DNA from: Alphaproteobacteria bacterium
GTDB lineage: Bacteria > Pseudomonadota > Alphaproteobacteria > JAVJVX01
Direction of reading: 5' to 3'
Length of the DNA stretch: 64,000 nt
NCBI GenBank assembly: GCA_040220875.1
Contig: JAVJVX010000006.1
Location: 248,001 to 312,000, forward strand
Part shown: positions 41,260 to 53,368 of the stretch, piece by piece
How positions within the stretch are numbered: position 1 is the stretch's first letter
How the letters are laid out: the number at the start of each line of letters is the position of its first letter
The notes under the pieces: generated by a model
The model's database searches: none
Told to the model about the DNA's origin: nothing
The model's input: the letters and a program-made list of their open reading frames with translations, nothing else
Translations under genes and position numbers: made by a program

Positions 41260-42792
41260 ATGGGCGAAAGCGCCAGAAAGATCGGGTCTGCCGGACAGCA
41301 GGCGGCCCATTACGGCGCCCCGGAGGCGGCGGATGGCCTGCCCCGGTACCAGCAGATTTTCCGGGCCCTGCAGAAACAGATCCTCAACGGAGAGTTGAAG
41401 GCCGGCGCACGCTTGCCGTCGACCCGGGCGCTGGCCGAACAACTCGGCGTCGCGCGCAATACTGTCGTGGTGGCGTATGACCGCCTTCTGGCCGAGGGGT
41501 ATCTCGAGACGCGGACGGGCTCCGGGACCTATGTTGCAGAGCAGTTCCTGTCCCTTACCGAACACGGCTTTTCACGGTCCGGCGAGAAGGATGGGGGCGA
41601 GAATTTTCAGCCCCGGCTTTCGGCATATATCCGCCGGGCCTTGTCTATTTCCCTTCACCCGCCCCCCATACCCGGAAAATCGCACCCGCAGCGAAAGATC
41701 GATTTCCGTTACGGTCATCCAGATATCGATCATTTTCCGAGGGAGATCTGGAGGCGGCTGACTTCGAGACACTTGCGCTACGATGCGCGCGCCAGCTTCG
41801 TTTATGGAGAGCCCGAAGGCCTGCCGGAGCTGCGTGAAGCGATTTCGGCATACATCTACCGCAATCGGGCCGTTTCCTGCGACCCAAGCCAGGTCATCAT
41901 CGTGAACGGGTCGCAGCAGGGAATCGATCTGACCTTGCGGACCCTGATCGATCCCGGTGACCGGGTCGCCATCGAGGAACCTCATTACCCCGGGACGCGC
42001 CTGCCGATCGAGGCCCTGGGCGCCCGGGTTTTCGGCGTTCCGGTGGACGATGACGGCTTGCAGGTGGAATCTCTCCCCTCCTTTGCGGACGCGCCCCGGC
42101 TGGTCTGCGTCACGCCATCCCACCAGTACCCGACGGGTGTGGTGATGTCCCTGGCGCGGCGGCTGGGGCTGATTTCATGGGCTGACAAGAACGATGCCTT
42201 CATTCTCGAGGACGATTATGACGGCGAATTCAATTATCAGGCGCGGCCCATGGAGGCGCTGCAGGCGCTCGATCATCGCGACCGGGTGATCTATCTGGGA
42301 ACTTTCTCGAAGGTTCTGGCACCGGCGCTGCGAATTGGCTATGTGGTCGTGCCGCGGAGCCTTGCCCTGCCGACGGCCACCGCGAAGTGGCTTGCGGACC
42401 GGCATTCTCCCACGCTTGAACAGGCGGTGCTCGCGGATTTCATCCGCGAGGGGCATTTTGAACGGCATCTGAGGCGCAGCCGGGTCAGGAACGCTCGCAA
42501 GCGCAAGATACTGATCCAGGCCCTGAAGAAGGCCTTTGGCACCACCGCCGAGATTCAGGGAATCAGCGCCGGTGTCCACCTTCTGCTGAAACTGAAGGAC
42601 CTGACCTGGGGCAATGTGCAGGAGCTTCTGTCGCTGGCGGCGGCGGAGAATATATCTCTTTACACCACGGAGGGCTGCTATCTGAGGCGCCCGGACCAGC
42701 CCCATCTCGTGATGGGGTATGCGGGCCTGTCGGAAGAGGCGATCAGGACGGGCGTGAGATCGCTGAGGAGAATCTACGGGCGGATCGCCTGA
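41260..42792 (+). CDS. MocR-type PLP-dependent transcriptional regulator
   Basis: 510 residues. GntR-type winged helix at about residues 28-95 (PRYQQIFRALQKQILNGELK, ARNTVVVAYDRLLAEGYLET), then a class I aminotransferase-like domain from about 145 to the end. The PLP-binding lysine is Lys351 in TFSKVLAPALRIGYV, with the upstream phosphate-contact NGSQQGIDL and DDYDGEFNYQ region. GAGAGG precedes ATG 41260; a TTG one codon earlier is less likely. MocR proteins sense amino compounds or PLP and usually act on the divergent gene, here the SnoaL-Rieske group. The effector could be an amine. Confidence 0.92.
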   Translation: MGESARKIGSAGQQAAHYGAPEAADGLPRYQQIFRALQKQILNGELKAGARLPSTRALAEQLGVARNTVVVAYDRLLAEGYLETRTGSGTYVAEQFLSLTEHGFSRSGEKDGGENFQPRLSAYIRRALSISLHPPPIPGKSHPQRKIDFRYGHPDIDHFPREIWRRLTSRHLRYDARASFVYGEPEGLPELREAISAYIYRNRAVSCDPSQVIIVNGSQQGIDLTLRTLIDPGDRVAIEEPHYPGTRLPIEALGARVFGVPVDDDGLQVESLPSFADAPRLVCVTPSHQYPTGVVMSLARRLGLISWADKNDAFILEDDYDGEFNYQARPMEALQALDHRDRVIYLGTFSKVLAPALRIGYVVVPRSLALPTATAKWLADRHSPTLEQAVLADFIREGHFERHLRRSRVRNARKRKILIQALKKAFGTTAEIQGISAGVHLLLKLKDLTWGNVQELLSLAAAENISLYTTEGCYLRRPDQPHLVMGYAGLSEEAIRTGVRSLRRIYGRIA

Positions 42793-43097
42793 ACGCCCCG
42801 GGCGACGATCGGGCCGGACACCCACCCTTGGCCAGCCCGCGAGGAACTCGTTCTCGAGATATCGGGACGCCCCCGCATCCGGCCCCCTTGTCGCGGCCAG
42901 GGCAGCGATTTACGCTTCTGCCTCCCCCGCTCCCATTGTCGCCTGTAAACCAGAGGGCGGCCGTGCGTAGGCCGGGTTAGGGTTAACCCCTTCCCGTCCA
43001 CCGGGGGAACCTTCCCCGGACTTGGGGAACTTCCTGCCGCCGGTGATCACCCGGGTTGCTCGCTCGCTGCCCACCGGGGAGGGCGCGGGCAGCCGGG
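42793..43097. other. Gene-free stretch between mocR and tRNA-Ser
   Basis: About 305 bases without a supported gene. It contains the perfect palindrome gggttaaccc near 42980-42989 and the GC-rich inverted repeat at 43001-43019. This is where transcription from mocR (+) and tRNA-Ser (-) would both end. Confidence 0.55.
43001..43019. terminator. GC-rich inverted repeat, possible two-way transcription end
   Basis: ccgggggaaccttccccgg can fold as CCGGGG + bulged G + AA paired with TT + CCCCGG around a two-base centre (or a shorter stem with a four-base loop). It has no U tract on either strand, so an intrinsic terminator is uncertain; its place between convergent transcripts is the main argument. 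Confidence 0.3.
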
Positions 43098-43185
43098 TGG
43101 CGGAGGGAGGGGGATTCGAACCCCCGACACCTTTCGGTGAACACGCTTTCCAGGCGTGCGCCTTAAGCCGCTCGGCCATCCCTCC
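43098..43185 (-). tRNA. tRNA-Ser (anticodon GGA)
   Basis: Read on the - strand, the 88 bases begin GGAGGGATGGCCGAGCGG, have an acceptor stem GGAGGGA/TCCCTCC, a D arm, an anticodon arm CACGC-CTGGAAA-GCGTG with anticodon GGA, a long variable arm as expected for serine, a T arm with GGTTCGAATCC and an encoded CCA end. It decodes UCC/UCU serine codons. Its neighbours are unrelated protein genes. Confidence 0.95.
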
Positions 43186-43333
43186 ACGGCGGCCGACCTT
43201 ACTCAACCGGCCCCGGCCGGGCAACCTGCCAGCACAGCGGTAAACCAATGGTTTCCCCGGCCCGGTGAGCCGGACCCCCTGCCCTAATTTTGCCCCACCA
43301 AAGCCTAGGATCGGGAGAGAGGGAGGCGCCGCC

Positions 43334-43651
43334 ATGAAGATCATCCGCTTTCTCGGCTGGCTCGTTCTCGTCCTGGGCATGAGCCTTCTCGTCTACCAGG
43401 CGACGCTTTACCTCGGGAGCGGTGTCTGGCGGCCCATCGCCATCGGCCAGCTCTGGTACGATCTCTCGCCCGCCAGCCTCAACCTCAGCCAGGCCGTCGT
43501 GCAACGCCACCTGCATCCCGATCTGTGGACCGACTGGCTCGCTCCGGTGCTGCGCTGGAACGCGGTCCGCGCCACGCTGATCCTGGGCGCGCTTCTGGTG
43601 ATCGTCTCGTATTTTTCGGGCCGCCGGAAGCCGCGCCCGCCCGCGGGCTGA
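43334..43651 (+). CDS. Small two-helix membrane protein
   Basis: 105 residues with one membrane helix near the N-terminus (IIRFLGWLVLVLGMSLLVYQ) and a second near the C-terminus (ATLILGALLVIVSYF), a hydrophilic loop of about 50 residues between them and a basic tail (RRKPRP). No family is recognised. GGGAGG precedes ATG 43334; the frame is open further upstream without similarity. It is followed by a GST gene 60 bases downstream on the same strand. Confidence 0.7.
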   Translation: MKIIRFLGWLVLVLGMSLLVYQATLYLGSGVWRPIAIGQLWYDLSPASLNLSQAVVQRHLHPDLWTDWLAPVLRWNAVRATLILGALLVIVSYFSGRRKPRPPAG

Positions 43652-43711
43652 CCCGCCGGAGGCGATGCGCTAGTCTCGCAGGCGGGGCGAAAGAAGACGG
43701 GAGGACAGGAC

Positions 43712-44329
43712 ATGCTGACGCTGTATGGCAAGGCGGGCTCGCGCGCGCTGCGCTGCCTGTGGGCCCTGGACGAGGTCGGGGCGGCCTATCGACACGTACC
43801 GACGGATTATGCCGATGGCGGCACGAAGACGGCCGAGTTCCTTGCCCTCAACCCGACCGGCACCATCCCCACCCTGACCGATGGCGATGTCACGGTCTGG
43901 GAAGCGTCGGCCATCACCTTCTATATCGCGGCCAAATTCGGAGACGCCGATTTCTGGCCGCGCGAGACGGGCCGGCAGGCGCGCATCCTGCAATGGACGT
44001 CCTGGGCGCAATGGTCGATCGAGCGTCCGATCGACCCCCTCATCGTCGAAGCGTTTTTCGGCCCGGATCACCCGATGACCAGTGCCGATCTCCGCGCCCG
44101 CGGGCGCGACGAATTGCGCCGGGCCTGCGCGATCCTCGATGGCGAGTTGCGCAAGAATCCTTGGCTCGCGGGCGAGAAGTTTTCCCTGGCCGACCTCAAT
44201 GTCGGCTTCAACGTCCTCTTCGGCCGGAATTACGGACTCGACGTCGCGGGCTGGCCCGCGCTCGAGGACTGGACGGCCCGGCTCGAGGCGCGCCCCCACT
44301 GGCAGGCGCAGCTCACCCGGCTGGGGTGA
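43712..44329 (+). CDS. Glutathione S-transferase family protein
   Basis: 205 residues. N-terminal thioredoxin-like domain (MLTLYGKAGSRALRCLWALDEVG, cis-Pro in TGTIPTL, WEASAITFYIA) and C-terminal helical domain with NPWLAGEKFSLADLNVGF. The short insertion after the first strand and the serine near the start suggest a beta/theta-like class. GGGAGGACAGGA lies ahead of ATG 43712. It is convergent with lepA, ten bases apart. Substrate unknown. Confidence 0.9.
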   Translation: MLTLYGKAGSRALRCLWALDEVGAAYRHVPTDYADGGTKTAEFLALNPTGTIPTLTDGDVTVWEASAITFYIAAKFGDADFWPRETGRQARILQWTSWAQWSIERPIDPLIVEAFFGPDHPMTSADLRARGRDELRRACAILDGELRKNPWLAGEKFSLADLNVGFNVLFGRNYGLDVAGWPALEDWTARLEARPHWQAQLTRLG

Positions 44330-44339
44330 GGCACGCGGC

Positions 44340-46142
<1,803 letters not shown>

Positions 46143-46158
46143 GATGCGCGGCCGCGGC

Positions 46159-48576
46159 CTATCCTCGCAACACGCCACCCGTCGCCTTGGCGACGGCGGC
46201 GGTAATCCGGGCGGAAATCTCCTCGATCTCCTCGTCGCGGAACGTACGGCTTTCGGGCTGCAACGTCACGGCAATCGCCAGCGATTTCTTGCCCTCCGGC
46301 ACGTGCTCGCCCTCGTAGACGTCGAAGACCTCGACCTGGCGGACCAGCCTCTTCTCGGCACTTGTCGCCGCGCGCACGACATCGGCCGCGGCCACCTCGC
46401 GATCGACCACGAAGGCGAAGTCGCGCCCAACCGCCTGCAGGTTGGACGGGTGAAAGGGCGGACGCGCCTTGCCCGATTTTGCTTTGGGCGCCGGGATGGC
46501 ATCGAGATGGATCTCGAAAGCCACGACCGGTCCCGCGACGTCAAGCCGTAGCAGAACACCCGGATGCAGTTCGCCAAAGCTGGCCAGAACCTGTTTCGGA
46601 CCACGACGCAACAGGCCCGAGCGGCCAGGATGGTAATAGGGCGGCGCGTCGCGCGTCGCCTGGACGCTGTCCGCCGGAATCCCTGCGGCCTCCAGCGCCG
46701 CCAGCGCGTCGGCCTTGGCATCAAAACAATCCACTTGCCGCCGCGCCTCGCTCCAGTGGCGCGGGACGGCCGCACCCGCGCGCAGCCCCGCCGCCGCCAG
46801 CGACTGGCCTGTCGGCGTGTCATCGGCATAGACGGGGCCGACCTCGAAAAGCCCGAACCCGTCGGCACCGCGCGCCAGGTTGCGTCCGGCTGCGAGGATC
46901 AGGTTAGGCAAGATCGAGGGCCGCATCTGATCGAGATCGGCGCTGATGGGATTGGCGAGCGTCAGGGTCGCTGGCGCATCGGCGAACAGCCGGGCCGCGC
47001 CTTTTTCCATGAAGGACCAGGTGACGGCTTCCATCAGGCCGCGCGTCGCAAGAAGCCGGCGCACGAGATCGGCCCTGAGATGCCCGGCCGACCAGGCCGC
47101 GGCAGGCAGACTCGATTCGCGCCTGAGTGGCGTTTCGGGTATCGCGTCATAGCCGACGACGCGCACCACCTCCTCCACGAGATCCGCCTCGCCCGCCACG
47201 TCGTGACGCCAGCTTGGCACAGATACCCGCCAGGCCTCGCCCGCTTCCTCGATGGCGAAACCGAGATCAGCCAGAATCCGGCGCTGGTCCGCCGGCGGTA
47301 CGGTGACGCCCGCCAGGCTCTCGACGCGTTGGCAGTGGAAGACGATGGTCCGCTCCGCCAGTGGCGGCGCGCCCGCGACGGTCACCGGCCCCGCCTCGCC
47401 GCCGCAAAGTTCGAGGATCAGCCGGGTTGCAAGCTCCATGCCCGGCCGCGCAAAGGCAGGATCGACGCCGCGCTCGAAGCGGTAGCGGGCGTCGCTGTCG
47501 ATCCCAAGCCGCCGGCCGGTCTCGGCCGTGCGCACGGGATCGAACAGTGCGACCTCGAGAACGACGTCCACCGTCGCCATTCCGCAGCCGCTGGCCTCAC
47601 CCCCCATGATGCCGGCGAGGCTTAGCGGTCCTGTATCGTCGGCGATCACCGTCATGCCGTCGGCCAGGGTGTATTCGCGCCCGTCGAGCGCCTGCAGCGT
47701 TTCGCCCGGCCGGGCGAACCGCACTGTCAATCCGCCGCCGTTTTCCGCGCGGATCTTCGCCAGATCGAAAACATGCAGCGGCCGGGCGCGGTCGAGCGTG
47801 AGGAAATTTGTGATGTCCACCAGCGCCGAAATCGGACGGAGCCCCACGGCCCTGAGCCGGTTCTGCAGCCAGGCCGGACTTTCGGCATTACGCACCCCCC
47901 TGATCACCCGAGCGAGGAAAAGAGGGCAGGCGTCTTCATTCTCTGCCGGAAAGTCGAGCGCGATCCCAATGGCTGCATCCGTTGTCGGCGCGACTTCGGT
48001 AATTTCGCGGTGCATGTGCCGGCCAAGTCCGGCGGCCGCCAGATCGCGCGCGATGCCGTCGACCCCAAGACAATCCGCGCGATCGGGTGTGATTCCAATA
48101 TCGATCACCGGATCGTCGAGCCCCATCAGGGCGGCAAAGGGGGTCCCTGTCGGCGCGTCCGGCGCGAGTTCGATGATGCCCTCATGATCGTCGGAAAGCC
48201 CCATCTCCCGTTCGGAGCAAAGCATTCCCGCACTCTCGACGCCCCGGATCACGCCCTTGCGCAATTCGTCACCCGTGCCGGGAATGATGCTGCCCGCCGG
48301 CGCGAAAACACCCTTCATGCCCTCGTGCGCATTGGGCGCGCCGCAGACCACCTGAACCCGCTCGTCCCCCGTATCGACAACACAGACCTTGAGCCGGTCG
48401 GCGTCCGGATGTTTCTTGCAACTCACCACGTGACCCACGATGAAATCGCGAAACGTGTCGGCCGGCGCACGCACGCTTTCCACCTCGAGGCCAAGCATGG
48501 TCAGTCGATGGGAAATCTGCTCGAGAGAGGCGTCGGTCTCGAGATGCTCCTTGAGCCAGGACAGCGTGAACTTCAT
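46159..48576 (-). CDS. pheT: Phenylalanyl-tRNA synthetase beta subunit
   Basis: 805 residues. Domains in order: N-terminal tRNA-binding (EMAP-like, about 40-150, [19 protein letters not shown]), B3/B4 editing module (about 210-400), B5 (about 405-475), the catalytic-like core (about 480-690) and the C-terminal FDX-ACB anticodon-binding domain (from about 710, [18 protein letters not shown]). With PheS it forms the heterotetramer that charges tRNA-Phe and edits mis-charged Tyr. Its start overlaps the pheS stop (ATGA at 48573-48576); lepA follows. Confidence 0.97.
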   Translation of the reverse strand: MKFTLSWLKEHLETDASLEQISHRLTMLGLEVESVRAPADTFRDFIVGHVVSCKKHPDADRLKVCVVDTGDERVQVVCGAPNAHEGMKGVFAPAGSIIPGTGDELRKGVIRGVESAGMLCSEREMGLSDDHEGIIELAPDAPTGTPFAALMGLDDPVIDIGITPDRADCLGVDGIARDLAAAGLGRHMHREITEVAPTTDAAIGIALDFPAENEDACPLFLARVIRGVRNAESPAWLQNRLRAVGLRPISALVDITNFLTLDRARPLHVFDLAKIRAENGGGLTVRFARPGETLQALDGREYTLADGMTVIADDTGPLSLAGIMGGEASGCGMATVDVVLEVALFDPVRTAETGRRLGIDSDARYRFERGVDPAFARPGMELATRLILELCGGEAGPVTVAGAPPLAERTIVFHCQRVESLAGVTVPPADQRRILADLGFAIEEAGEAWRVSVPSWRHDVAGEADLVEEVVRVVGYDAIPETPLRRESSLPAAAWSAGHLRADLVRRLLATRGLMEAVTWSFMEKGAARLFADAPATLTLANPISADLDQMRPSILPNLILAAGRNLARGADGFGLFEVGPVYADDTPTGQSLAAAGLRAGAAVPRHWSEARRQVDCFDAKADALAALEAAGIPADSVQATRDAPPYYHPGRSGLLRRGPKQVLASFGELHPGVLLRLDVAGPVVAFEIHLDAIPAPKAKSGKARPPFHPSNLQAVGRDFAFVVDREVAAADVVRAATSAEKRLVRQVEVFDVYEGEHVPEGKKSLAIAVTLQPESRTFRDEEIEEISARITAAVAKATGGVLRG

Positions 48577-49658
48577 GGCGTGCCCCGGACGAGGGACGGC
48601 ACGTCGAGCGCGACAAAACCGTAATGACGCAACCAGCGCAGATCAGCCTCGAAAAAGGTGCGCAGGTCGGGGATACCGTATTTCAGCATCGCGATGCGCT
48701 CGATTCCCATGCCGAAGGCGAAGCCCTGGTATTGATCACCGTCGATACCGCACGCCGCGAGCACCTTGGGATGCACCATGCCGCAGCCGAGAATCTCGAG
48801 CCAGTCGGCGCCGGCACCGATCCTGAGCCCGTCCGCGTCGCGCGCGCAGCCGATATCCATTTCGGCCGAGGGTTCGGTGAACGGAAAGAAACTGGGCCGG
48901 AACCGGGTCGGCAAGTCATCCACCTCGAAATATGTGCGGCAGAATTCCACCAGGCACCCCTTGAGGTGCCCCATATGGGTCGTCCGGTCGACGATCAAGC
49001 CTTCCACCTGATGAAACATCGGCGTGTGGGTGATGTCGGAGTCCGAGCGATAGGTGCGCCCGGGCGCGATGATCCTGAGCGGCGGCTTGCGGGTCTGCAT
49101 CGCCCGGATCTGAACCGGTGAGGTATGAGTGCGCAGGACCGGCCGCGAGCCATCGGGTTTTTCCGGCAGGTAGAAAGTGTCGTGCATCTGCCGGGCCGGA
49201 TGCTCGGGCGGGATGTTGAGCGCCTCGAAATTGTGGAAATCGTCCTCGATATCGGGGCCCTCGGCGACCTCGAAGCCCATCTCGCCGAAGATTGCGAGGA
49301 TTTCCGACAGGGTCTGGCTGATCGGGTGAAGCCGCCCCCCTGTCGCAGGGCTGCCGGGGCGAACCGGCAGGGTGATGTCCACCGTCTCGTGCGCAAGGCG
49401 GGCATCGAGCTCTGCTGCCTCGAGCGTCTGGCGGGCCTCGTCAAGCATCCGGGCCAGGCGATCCCTGACCTGGTTGAGGGCCGCGCCCGCCGCCTTGCGT
49501 TCCTCGGCCGGCAGCGCACCGATCCCCTTCATGCGTTCGGTGATCAGCCCTTTCCGGCCGAGCGCCGCGACGCGGATTTCCTCGAGCTCGGCAAGGGTTG
49601 TGGCCTCCGACACGCGGGCCAGGAGGTCTTGCTCCAGTGTTTCCGGACTTTCTGCCAT
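48573..49658 (-). CDS. pheS: Phenylalanyl-tRNA synthetase alpha subunit
   Basis: 361 residues. N-terminal coiled-coil arm ([23 protein letters not shown], to about 100) contacts tRNA; the class II core follows, with [33 protein letters not shown] (motif 2) and [14 protein letters not shown] (motif 3). Start ATG 49658 gives the normal short N-terminus. The stop overlaps the pheT start. rplT ends 88 bases upstream; no pheM-like leader peptide or clear attenuator could be made out in that gap. Confidence 0.97.
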   Translation of the reverse strand: MAESPETLEQDLLARVSEATTLAELEEIRVAALGRKGLITERMKGIGALPAEERKAAGAALNQVRDRLARMLDEARQTLEAAELDARLAHETVDITLPVRPGSPATGGRLHPISQTLSEILAIFGEMGFEVAEGPDIEDDFHNFEALNIPPEHPARQMHDTFYLPEKPDGSRPVLRTHTSPVQIRAMQTRKPPLRIIAPGRTYRSDSDITHTPMFHQVEGLIVDRTTHMGHLKGCLVEFCRTYFEVDDLPTRFRPSFFPFTEPSAEMDIGCARDADGLRIGAGADWLEILGCGMVHPKVLAACGIDGDQYQGFAFGMGIERIAMLKYGIPDLRTFFEADLRWLRHYGFVALDVPSLVRGTP

Positions 49659-49746
49659 CTCACGCCCAAAGCCGGGCCGGCCGGACCCTCGCGGCACCCG
49701 GCTGGCGGCCCCTTTTTGCAAACGGGCCCATCCGTCCGCCGGTGCT

Positions 49747-50103
49747 CTAGGACAGCGCCGACTGGGCCTTGGTCACGATATCCTTGAACGCGGCCGGTTC
49801 GCGGACGGCGATATCGGCCAGCACCTTGCGGTCCACTTCCAGCCCGGCCAGTTGCAGGCCGTTGATCAACTGGGAGTAGGTCATGCCATGCTCGCGGGCG
49901 GCGGCATTGATCCGCTGTATCCACAGACTGCGGAAATTACGCTTGCGAACCCGACGGTCGCGATAGGCGTATTCCATCGCCCGCTCGGTCCGCTCCACGG
50001 CGATCCGGTAGACGTTCTTGGCGCGGCCCCGGTAGCCCTTGGCACGGTCGGTCACCTTTTGGTGCCGGGCGCGGGCGGTGACCCCTCGCTTGATTCTTGC
50101 CAT
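49747..50103 (-). CDS. rplT: 50S ribosomal protein L20
   Basis: 118 residues: the basic N-terminal arm ([22 protein letters not shown]) and the globular domain ([44 protein letters not shown]) are complete and of normal length. L20 is an early 50S assembly protein and in some bacteria represses its own operon by binding the leader RNA. It lies 12 bases after rpmI. Confidence 0.97.
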   Translation of the reverse strand: MARIKRGVTARARHQKVTDRAKGYRGRAKNVYRIAVERTERAMEYAYRDRRVRKRNFRSLWIQRINAAAREHGMTYSQLINGLQLAGLEVDRKVLADIAVREPAAFKDIVTKAQSALS

Positions 50104-50115
50104 CTCAGATCCCTC

Positions 50116-50313
50116 CTACAAATACGGCAGGAAACGCCGCACGATCGCCTGATCGCTCGGGTCCATGACCTTGCTGCCACGGGCGCTCCGCTTCATTTTC
50201 TGCGGGCGTTTTCTGAGATTGTGACGCTTGAAGGCGTAGTTGTGGCGAAGCTTGCCACTGCCGGTCACGCGGAAGCGCTTCTTCGCTCCGCTCTTGGTCT
50301 TCATCTTGGGCAT
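50116..50313 (-). CDS. rpmI: 50S ribosomal protein L35
   Basis: 65 residues, beginning MPKMKTKSGAKKRFRVTGSGK and rich in Lys and Arg, the normal size and sequence of L35. An AAAGGA ribosome site lies seven bases before ATG 50313. It sits between infC (177 bases upstream) and rplT (12 bases downstream), the conserved infC-rpmI-rplT order. A possible own promoter is present at 50403-50431. Confidence 0.97.
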   Translation of the reverse strand: MPKMKTKSGAKKRFRVTGSGKLRHNYAFKRHNLRKRPQKMKRSARGSKVMDPSDQAIVRRFLPYL

Positions 50314-50402
50314 TTTCCATCCTTTCAGTCGGAATTTTCGGAGTCTGGCGGGTCGGCATGCCCTCGGACCTGGTCCGGCCTGGCCACCACGAAGTTGGCG
50401 GA

Positions 50403-50431
50403 GTTATACCGGGGGCCTCGCCCGCCCGCAA
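50403..50431 (-). promoter_or_regulatory. Possible promoter for rpmI-rplT
   Basis: On the - strand, TTGCGG (50426-50431) and TATAAC (50403-50408) are separated by 17 bases. The -10 box matches the consensus at five of six positions, the -35 box at three. It lies 90 bases before the rpmI start and overlaps the hairpin at 50421-50439. Support is modest. Confidence 0.3.
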
Positions 50432-50439
50432 GGGGCGGG
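50421..50439. other. GC-rich hairpin between infC and rpmI
   Basis: cccgccc-gcaag-gggcggg forms a perfect seven-pair stem with a five-base loop. In the leftward transcript it lies in the infC-rpmI gap (51 bases after the infC stop). With no following U run it is not a canonical terminator; it may be a stability, processing or L20-regulatory element. Confidence 0.5.
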
Positions 50440-50490
50440 GTGCCAACGGTTTATCCGGTTATTTCAACAGCTTGTTACGAGCGCGCCGCG

Positions 50491-51147
50491 CTAATCGGTG
50501 CCCTCCGCCCGGGCCTCGGCCGCTGGCGTCTCCGGTGCGACCGTTTGCTGCTCCGAATCCGGTTGCTTGGCCTGGGTCTTTTTCCCGCCGGATTTCTGCT
50601 GCGTCACGGATTTGGCGGGGATCACCACCATCATCAACTGGCGCCCTTCCATCTTGGGCAGCTGCTGGATCTTGGCGGTCTCGCCGAGATCGTCCCGGAC
50701 CCGGTCGAGCACATCCATGCCCTTTTCCCGGTGCATCATTTCACGGCCCCTGAAACGCAGGGTGACTTTCACCCAGTCCCCCTCCTCCAGGAACTCCCGC
50801 ACGCGGCGCATCTTGATGTCGTAGTCATTGGTATCGATGCCGGGTCGCATCTTGATTTCCTTGACCTCGACGGTTTTTTGTTTCTTGCGCGCGTCGGCCT
50901 TCTTTTTCTGCTCGATATACTTGTACTTGCCGTAATCGAGGATTTTGCAGACCGGCGGATCCGCATTGGGCGAGACCTCCACGAGGTCGAGCCCCGCGTC
51001 CTCGGCACGCCGGATCGCGTCTCCGGTTGCAGTGATTCCGATCATGTTCCCTTCCTCGTCCACCAGGCGGACTGAGGGAACGCGGATCATGTCGTTAACA
51101 CGCGGGCCCTCTTTCCCGGGCGGCGCGGTATTCTGATTTCTGGCTAT
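50491..51147 (-). CDS. infC: Translation initiation factor IF-3, apparent AUA start
   Basis: 218 residues if translation begins at ATA 51147. The in-frame codon just before it is TAG, and the only ATG is at 51090, which would remove the conserved N-terminal segment (GPRVND before [14 protein letters not shown]). AAGGAG at 51155-51160 is seven bases from the ATA. N-terminal domain: about 15-90 ([22 protein letters not shown]); C-terminal domain: about 100-190 ([29 protein letters not shown]), with an extended Ala/Glu-rich tail. infC is known for rare start codons (AUU in E. coli) that let IF-3 repress its own translation. Confidence 0.93.
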   Translation of the reverse strand: MARNQNTAPPGKEGPRVNDMIRVPSVRLVDEEGNMIGITATGDAIRRAEDAGLDLVEVSPNADPPVCKILDYGKYKYIEQKKKADARKKQKTVEVKEIKMRPGIDTNDYDIKMRRVREFLEEGDWVKVTLRFRGREMMHREKGMDVLDRVRDDLGETAKIQQLPKMEGRQLMMVVIPAKSVTQQKSGGKKTQAKQPDSEQQTVAPETPAAEARAEGTD

Positions 51148-51154
51148 CTATTCA

Positions 51155-51160
51155 CTCCTT
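51155..51160 (-). promoter_or_regulatory. Ribosome binding site that fixes the infC start
   Basis: On the - strand AAGGAG is placed seven bases before the ATA at 51147-51145, an ideal distance. No comparable site stands before the ATG at 51090, whose upstream bases are GTTAACGAC within the conserved coding segment. Confidence 0.75.
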
Positions 51161-51405
51161 CTGTCTGGTTTGGACGACGCCTCGGTCCGGTCTTCCGGCT
51201 CCGGCCCGCCCCTCGAACGGATGACCCCGGGTCGACCTCGGTCGACCCCGCATCCCGGCACCCGCAGCATTCACGGCTTTGGCCATGCGCCGCGTGGCAC
51301 ATCTAATCCTGTATCTTGGCGCAAATCGCGCCCGTTTTGGACTCCTTCACCACAAATTTGGGTATTTTTCCCCGGATTTCCATCCCGGAACGCACGGCCG
51401 GCCGG

Positions 51406-53319
51406 CTAGGCCGGCGGCGCGGCCTCGGCGGCGAGGCTCCGGAGCCCCTCCTCAAGCGTCACGAGCTCCTGTGTCTCGCCGCCAAGACGGCGCAGCGCCA
51501 GGGTCTCTTCCGCCGCTTCGCGCTTACCAACCACGGCGATGACCGGGATCTTGGCGTGGCTGTGCTCGCGCACCTTGTAGTTGATTTTTTCGTTGCGTGT
51601 ATCAGTCTCTGCCCTGAGCCCGACGGCGCGCAATCGGGCCGCGACCTCCGCGGCATAGGCATCGGCGTCGCTGGTGATGGTCGCCACCACGACCTGGAGT
51701 GGTGCCAGCCAGAGCGGAAAGCGCCCCGCATAATGCTCGATCAGGACACCAATAAACCGCTCGAGCGAACCCAGGATCGCGCGGTGGAGCATGACCGGGC
51801 GATGGCGCTCGCCATCCTCGCCCACATACTGGGCATCCAGTCGCTCGGGCAGAACGAAGTCCACCTGCAGTGTACCGCATTGCCAGTCGCGGCCGATGGC
51901 ATCGCGCAGAACGAATTCCAGCTTGGGCCCATAAAAGGCGCCCTCGCCAGGATTGAGCGCGTAATCCAGGCCGGCCGCATCGACGGCCGCCTTGAGCGCC
52001 TCTTCCGCCTGGTCCCAGACCGCGTTCGAGCCGGCGCGCAACTCGGGCCGGTCCGAGAACTTGACCGCCACCTCCTCGAACCCGAAATCCTTATAGACCG
52101 CCAGCAGCAGATCGCAGAACGCCCTGGTCTCTGCCGTGATCTGGTCCTCGGTACAAAAGATATGGGCGTCGTCCTGCGTGAAGGCGCGCACGCGCATGAG
52201 ACCGTGCAACGCGCCCGAAGGCTCGTAACGATGACAGGAGCCGAATTCAGCCATGCGCAGCGGCAGGTCGCGGTAGCTTTTCATTCCCTGACGGAAAATC
52301 TGCACGTGGCAGGGGCAGTTCATCGGCTTGAGAGCAAGAACGCGCTCGTCCTCCGTACGGGCCGTGAACATGTGCTCGCGGAACTTTTCCCAATGGCCCG
52401 ATTTCTCCCAGAGCTCGCGATCCACGAGCTGGGGGGTGCGGACCTCGAAATAGCCGGCCTGATCCAGCCGGTTGCGGATATAGGTTTCGAGCGTGCGGTA
52501 AAGCGTCCATCCCTTGGCGTGCCAGAACACACTGCCGACCGCCTCTTCCTGCATGTGAAACAGGTCCATCTCTCGCCCGAGGCGGCGATGGTCACGCTTT
52601 TCAGCCTCTTCCAGGCGATGAAGGTAGGCCTTGAGCTCTTTTTCCGTTGCCCAGGCGGTGCCGTAAACGCGCTGCAGCATGGCGTTCTTCGCGTCGCCCC
52701 GCCAGTAGGCGCCCGCCACCTTCATCAACTTGAAGGCCTCGCCCAGCTTGCCCGTGGACGGCAGATGCGGCCCGCGGCAGAGATCGACGAAATCTCCCTG
52801 GCGATAGAGGCTGATCTGCTCTTGGCCCGGGATCGCCTCGATGATCTCGGCCTTGTAGTGCTCTCCCAGATCGTGGAAGAACTGGATCGCCTTCTGTCTG
52901 TCCCACACTTCGCGCGCCACCGGCTCGTCGCGCTTGACGATCTCGCGCATCCGCGCCTCGAGCTTTTCGAGATCGTCGGGCGTGAACGGCTCGTCGCGGG
53001 CGAAGTCGTAGTAAAACCCGTCCTCGATGGTGGGGCCGATCGTGACCTGGGTCTCGGGGAAGAGTTCCTTCACGGCTTCAGCCAGCACATGGGCCGCATC
53101 GTGGCGCAGGATTTCGATCCCGTCGGGGCTGTCGCGGGTGATGATCTCGACCCGGGCATCGCGCTCGATCTCGCGCGAAAGATCGCGCAATTCGTCGTCC
53201 ACCCGTACGGCCACGGCGGCCTTTGCGAGGCCCTTGCCGATATCGGCTGCCAACGCGGCCCCGGATACGGGGCCGTCAAACTCACGCCGGGAGCCGTCTG
53301 GAAGGGTCAGAGAAATCAT
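51406..53319 (-). CDS. thrS: Threonyl-tRNA synthetase
   Basis: 637 residues. TGS domain (1-60), editing domain with the HxxxH zinc-like site HDAAH (near 73-77) and its CRGPH partner, class II catalytic core (about 240-530; motif 2 [20 protein letters not shown], zinc Cys in MNCPCH) and the C-terminal anticodon-binding domain (from about 540). ATG 53319 is chosen because it yields MISLTLPDG, the normal TGS start. infC lies 258 bases downstream on the same strand; that gap holds no gene and only a weak imperfect hairpin. Confidence 0.97.
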   Translation of the reverse strand: MISLTLPDGSRREFDGPVSGAALAADIGKGLAKAAVAVRVDDELRDLSREIERDARVEIITRDSPDGIEILRHDAAHVLAEAVKELFPETQVTIGPTIEDGFYYDFARDEPFTPDDLEKLEARMREIVKRDEPVAREVWDRQKAIQFFHDLGEHYKAEIIEAIPGQEQISLYRQGDFVDLCRGPHLPSTGKLGEAFKLMKVAGAYWRGDAKNAMLQRVYGTAWATEKELKAYLHRLEEAEKRDHRRLGREMDLFHMQEEAVGSVFWHAKGWTLYRTLETYIRNRLDQAGYFEVRTPQLVDRELWEKSGHWEKFREHMFTARTEDERVLALKPMNCPCHVQIFRQGMKSYRDLPLRMAEFGSCHRYEPSGALHGLMRVRAFTQDDAHIFCTEDQITAETRAFCDLLLAVYKDFGFEEVAVKFSDRPELRAGSNAVWDQAEEALKAAVDAAGLDYALNPGEGAFYGPKLEFVLRDAIGRDWQCGTLQVDFVLPERLDAQYVGEDGERHRPVMLHRAILGSLERFIGVLIEHYAGRFPLWLAPLQVVVATITSDADAYAAEVAARLRAVGLRAETDTRNEKINYKVREHSHAKIPVIAVVGKREAAEETLALRRLGGETQELVTLEEGLRSLAAEAAPPA

Positions 53320-53368
53320 GAAAACGCGCCTTTCGGCGGCAGAATGGAGCCAAATTGGAAAGCGAGAC

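Noticed and set aside
43098-43185. Integration (att) site at tRNA-Ser
   Set aside because: No integrase gene and no repeat of the tRNA 3' end were noticed on either side.
49659-49746. pheM leader peptide or T-box before pheST
   Set aside because: No Phe-rich short frame with ribosome site, no T-box core and no alternating terminator/antiterminator could be seen.
51088-51090. ATG 51090 as the infC start
   Set aside because: It would remove the conserved N-terminal segment and has no ribosome site, whereas ATA 51147 has an ideal one.
51373-51396. Hairpin just after thrS as an intrinsic terminator
   Set aside because: The stem has a G-G mismatch and is followed by GGAAAAAT, not a U run, on the relevant strand.
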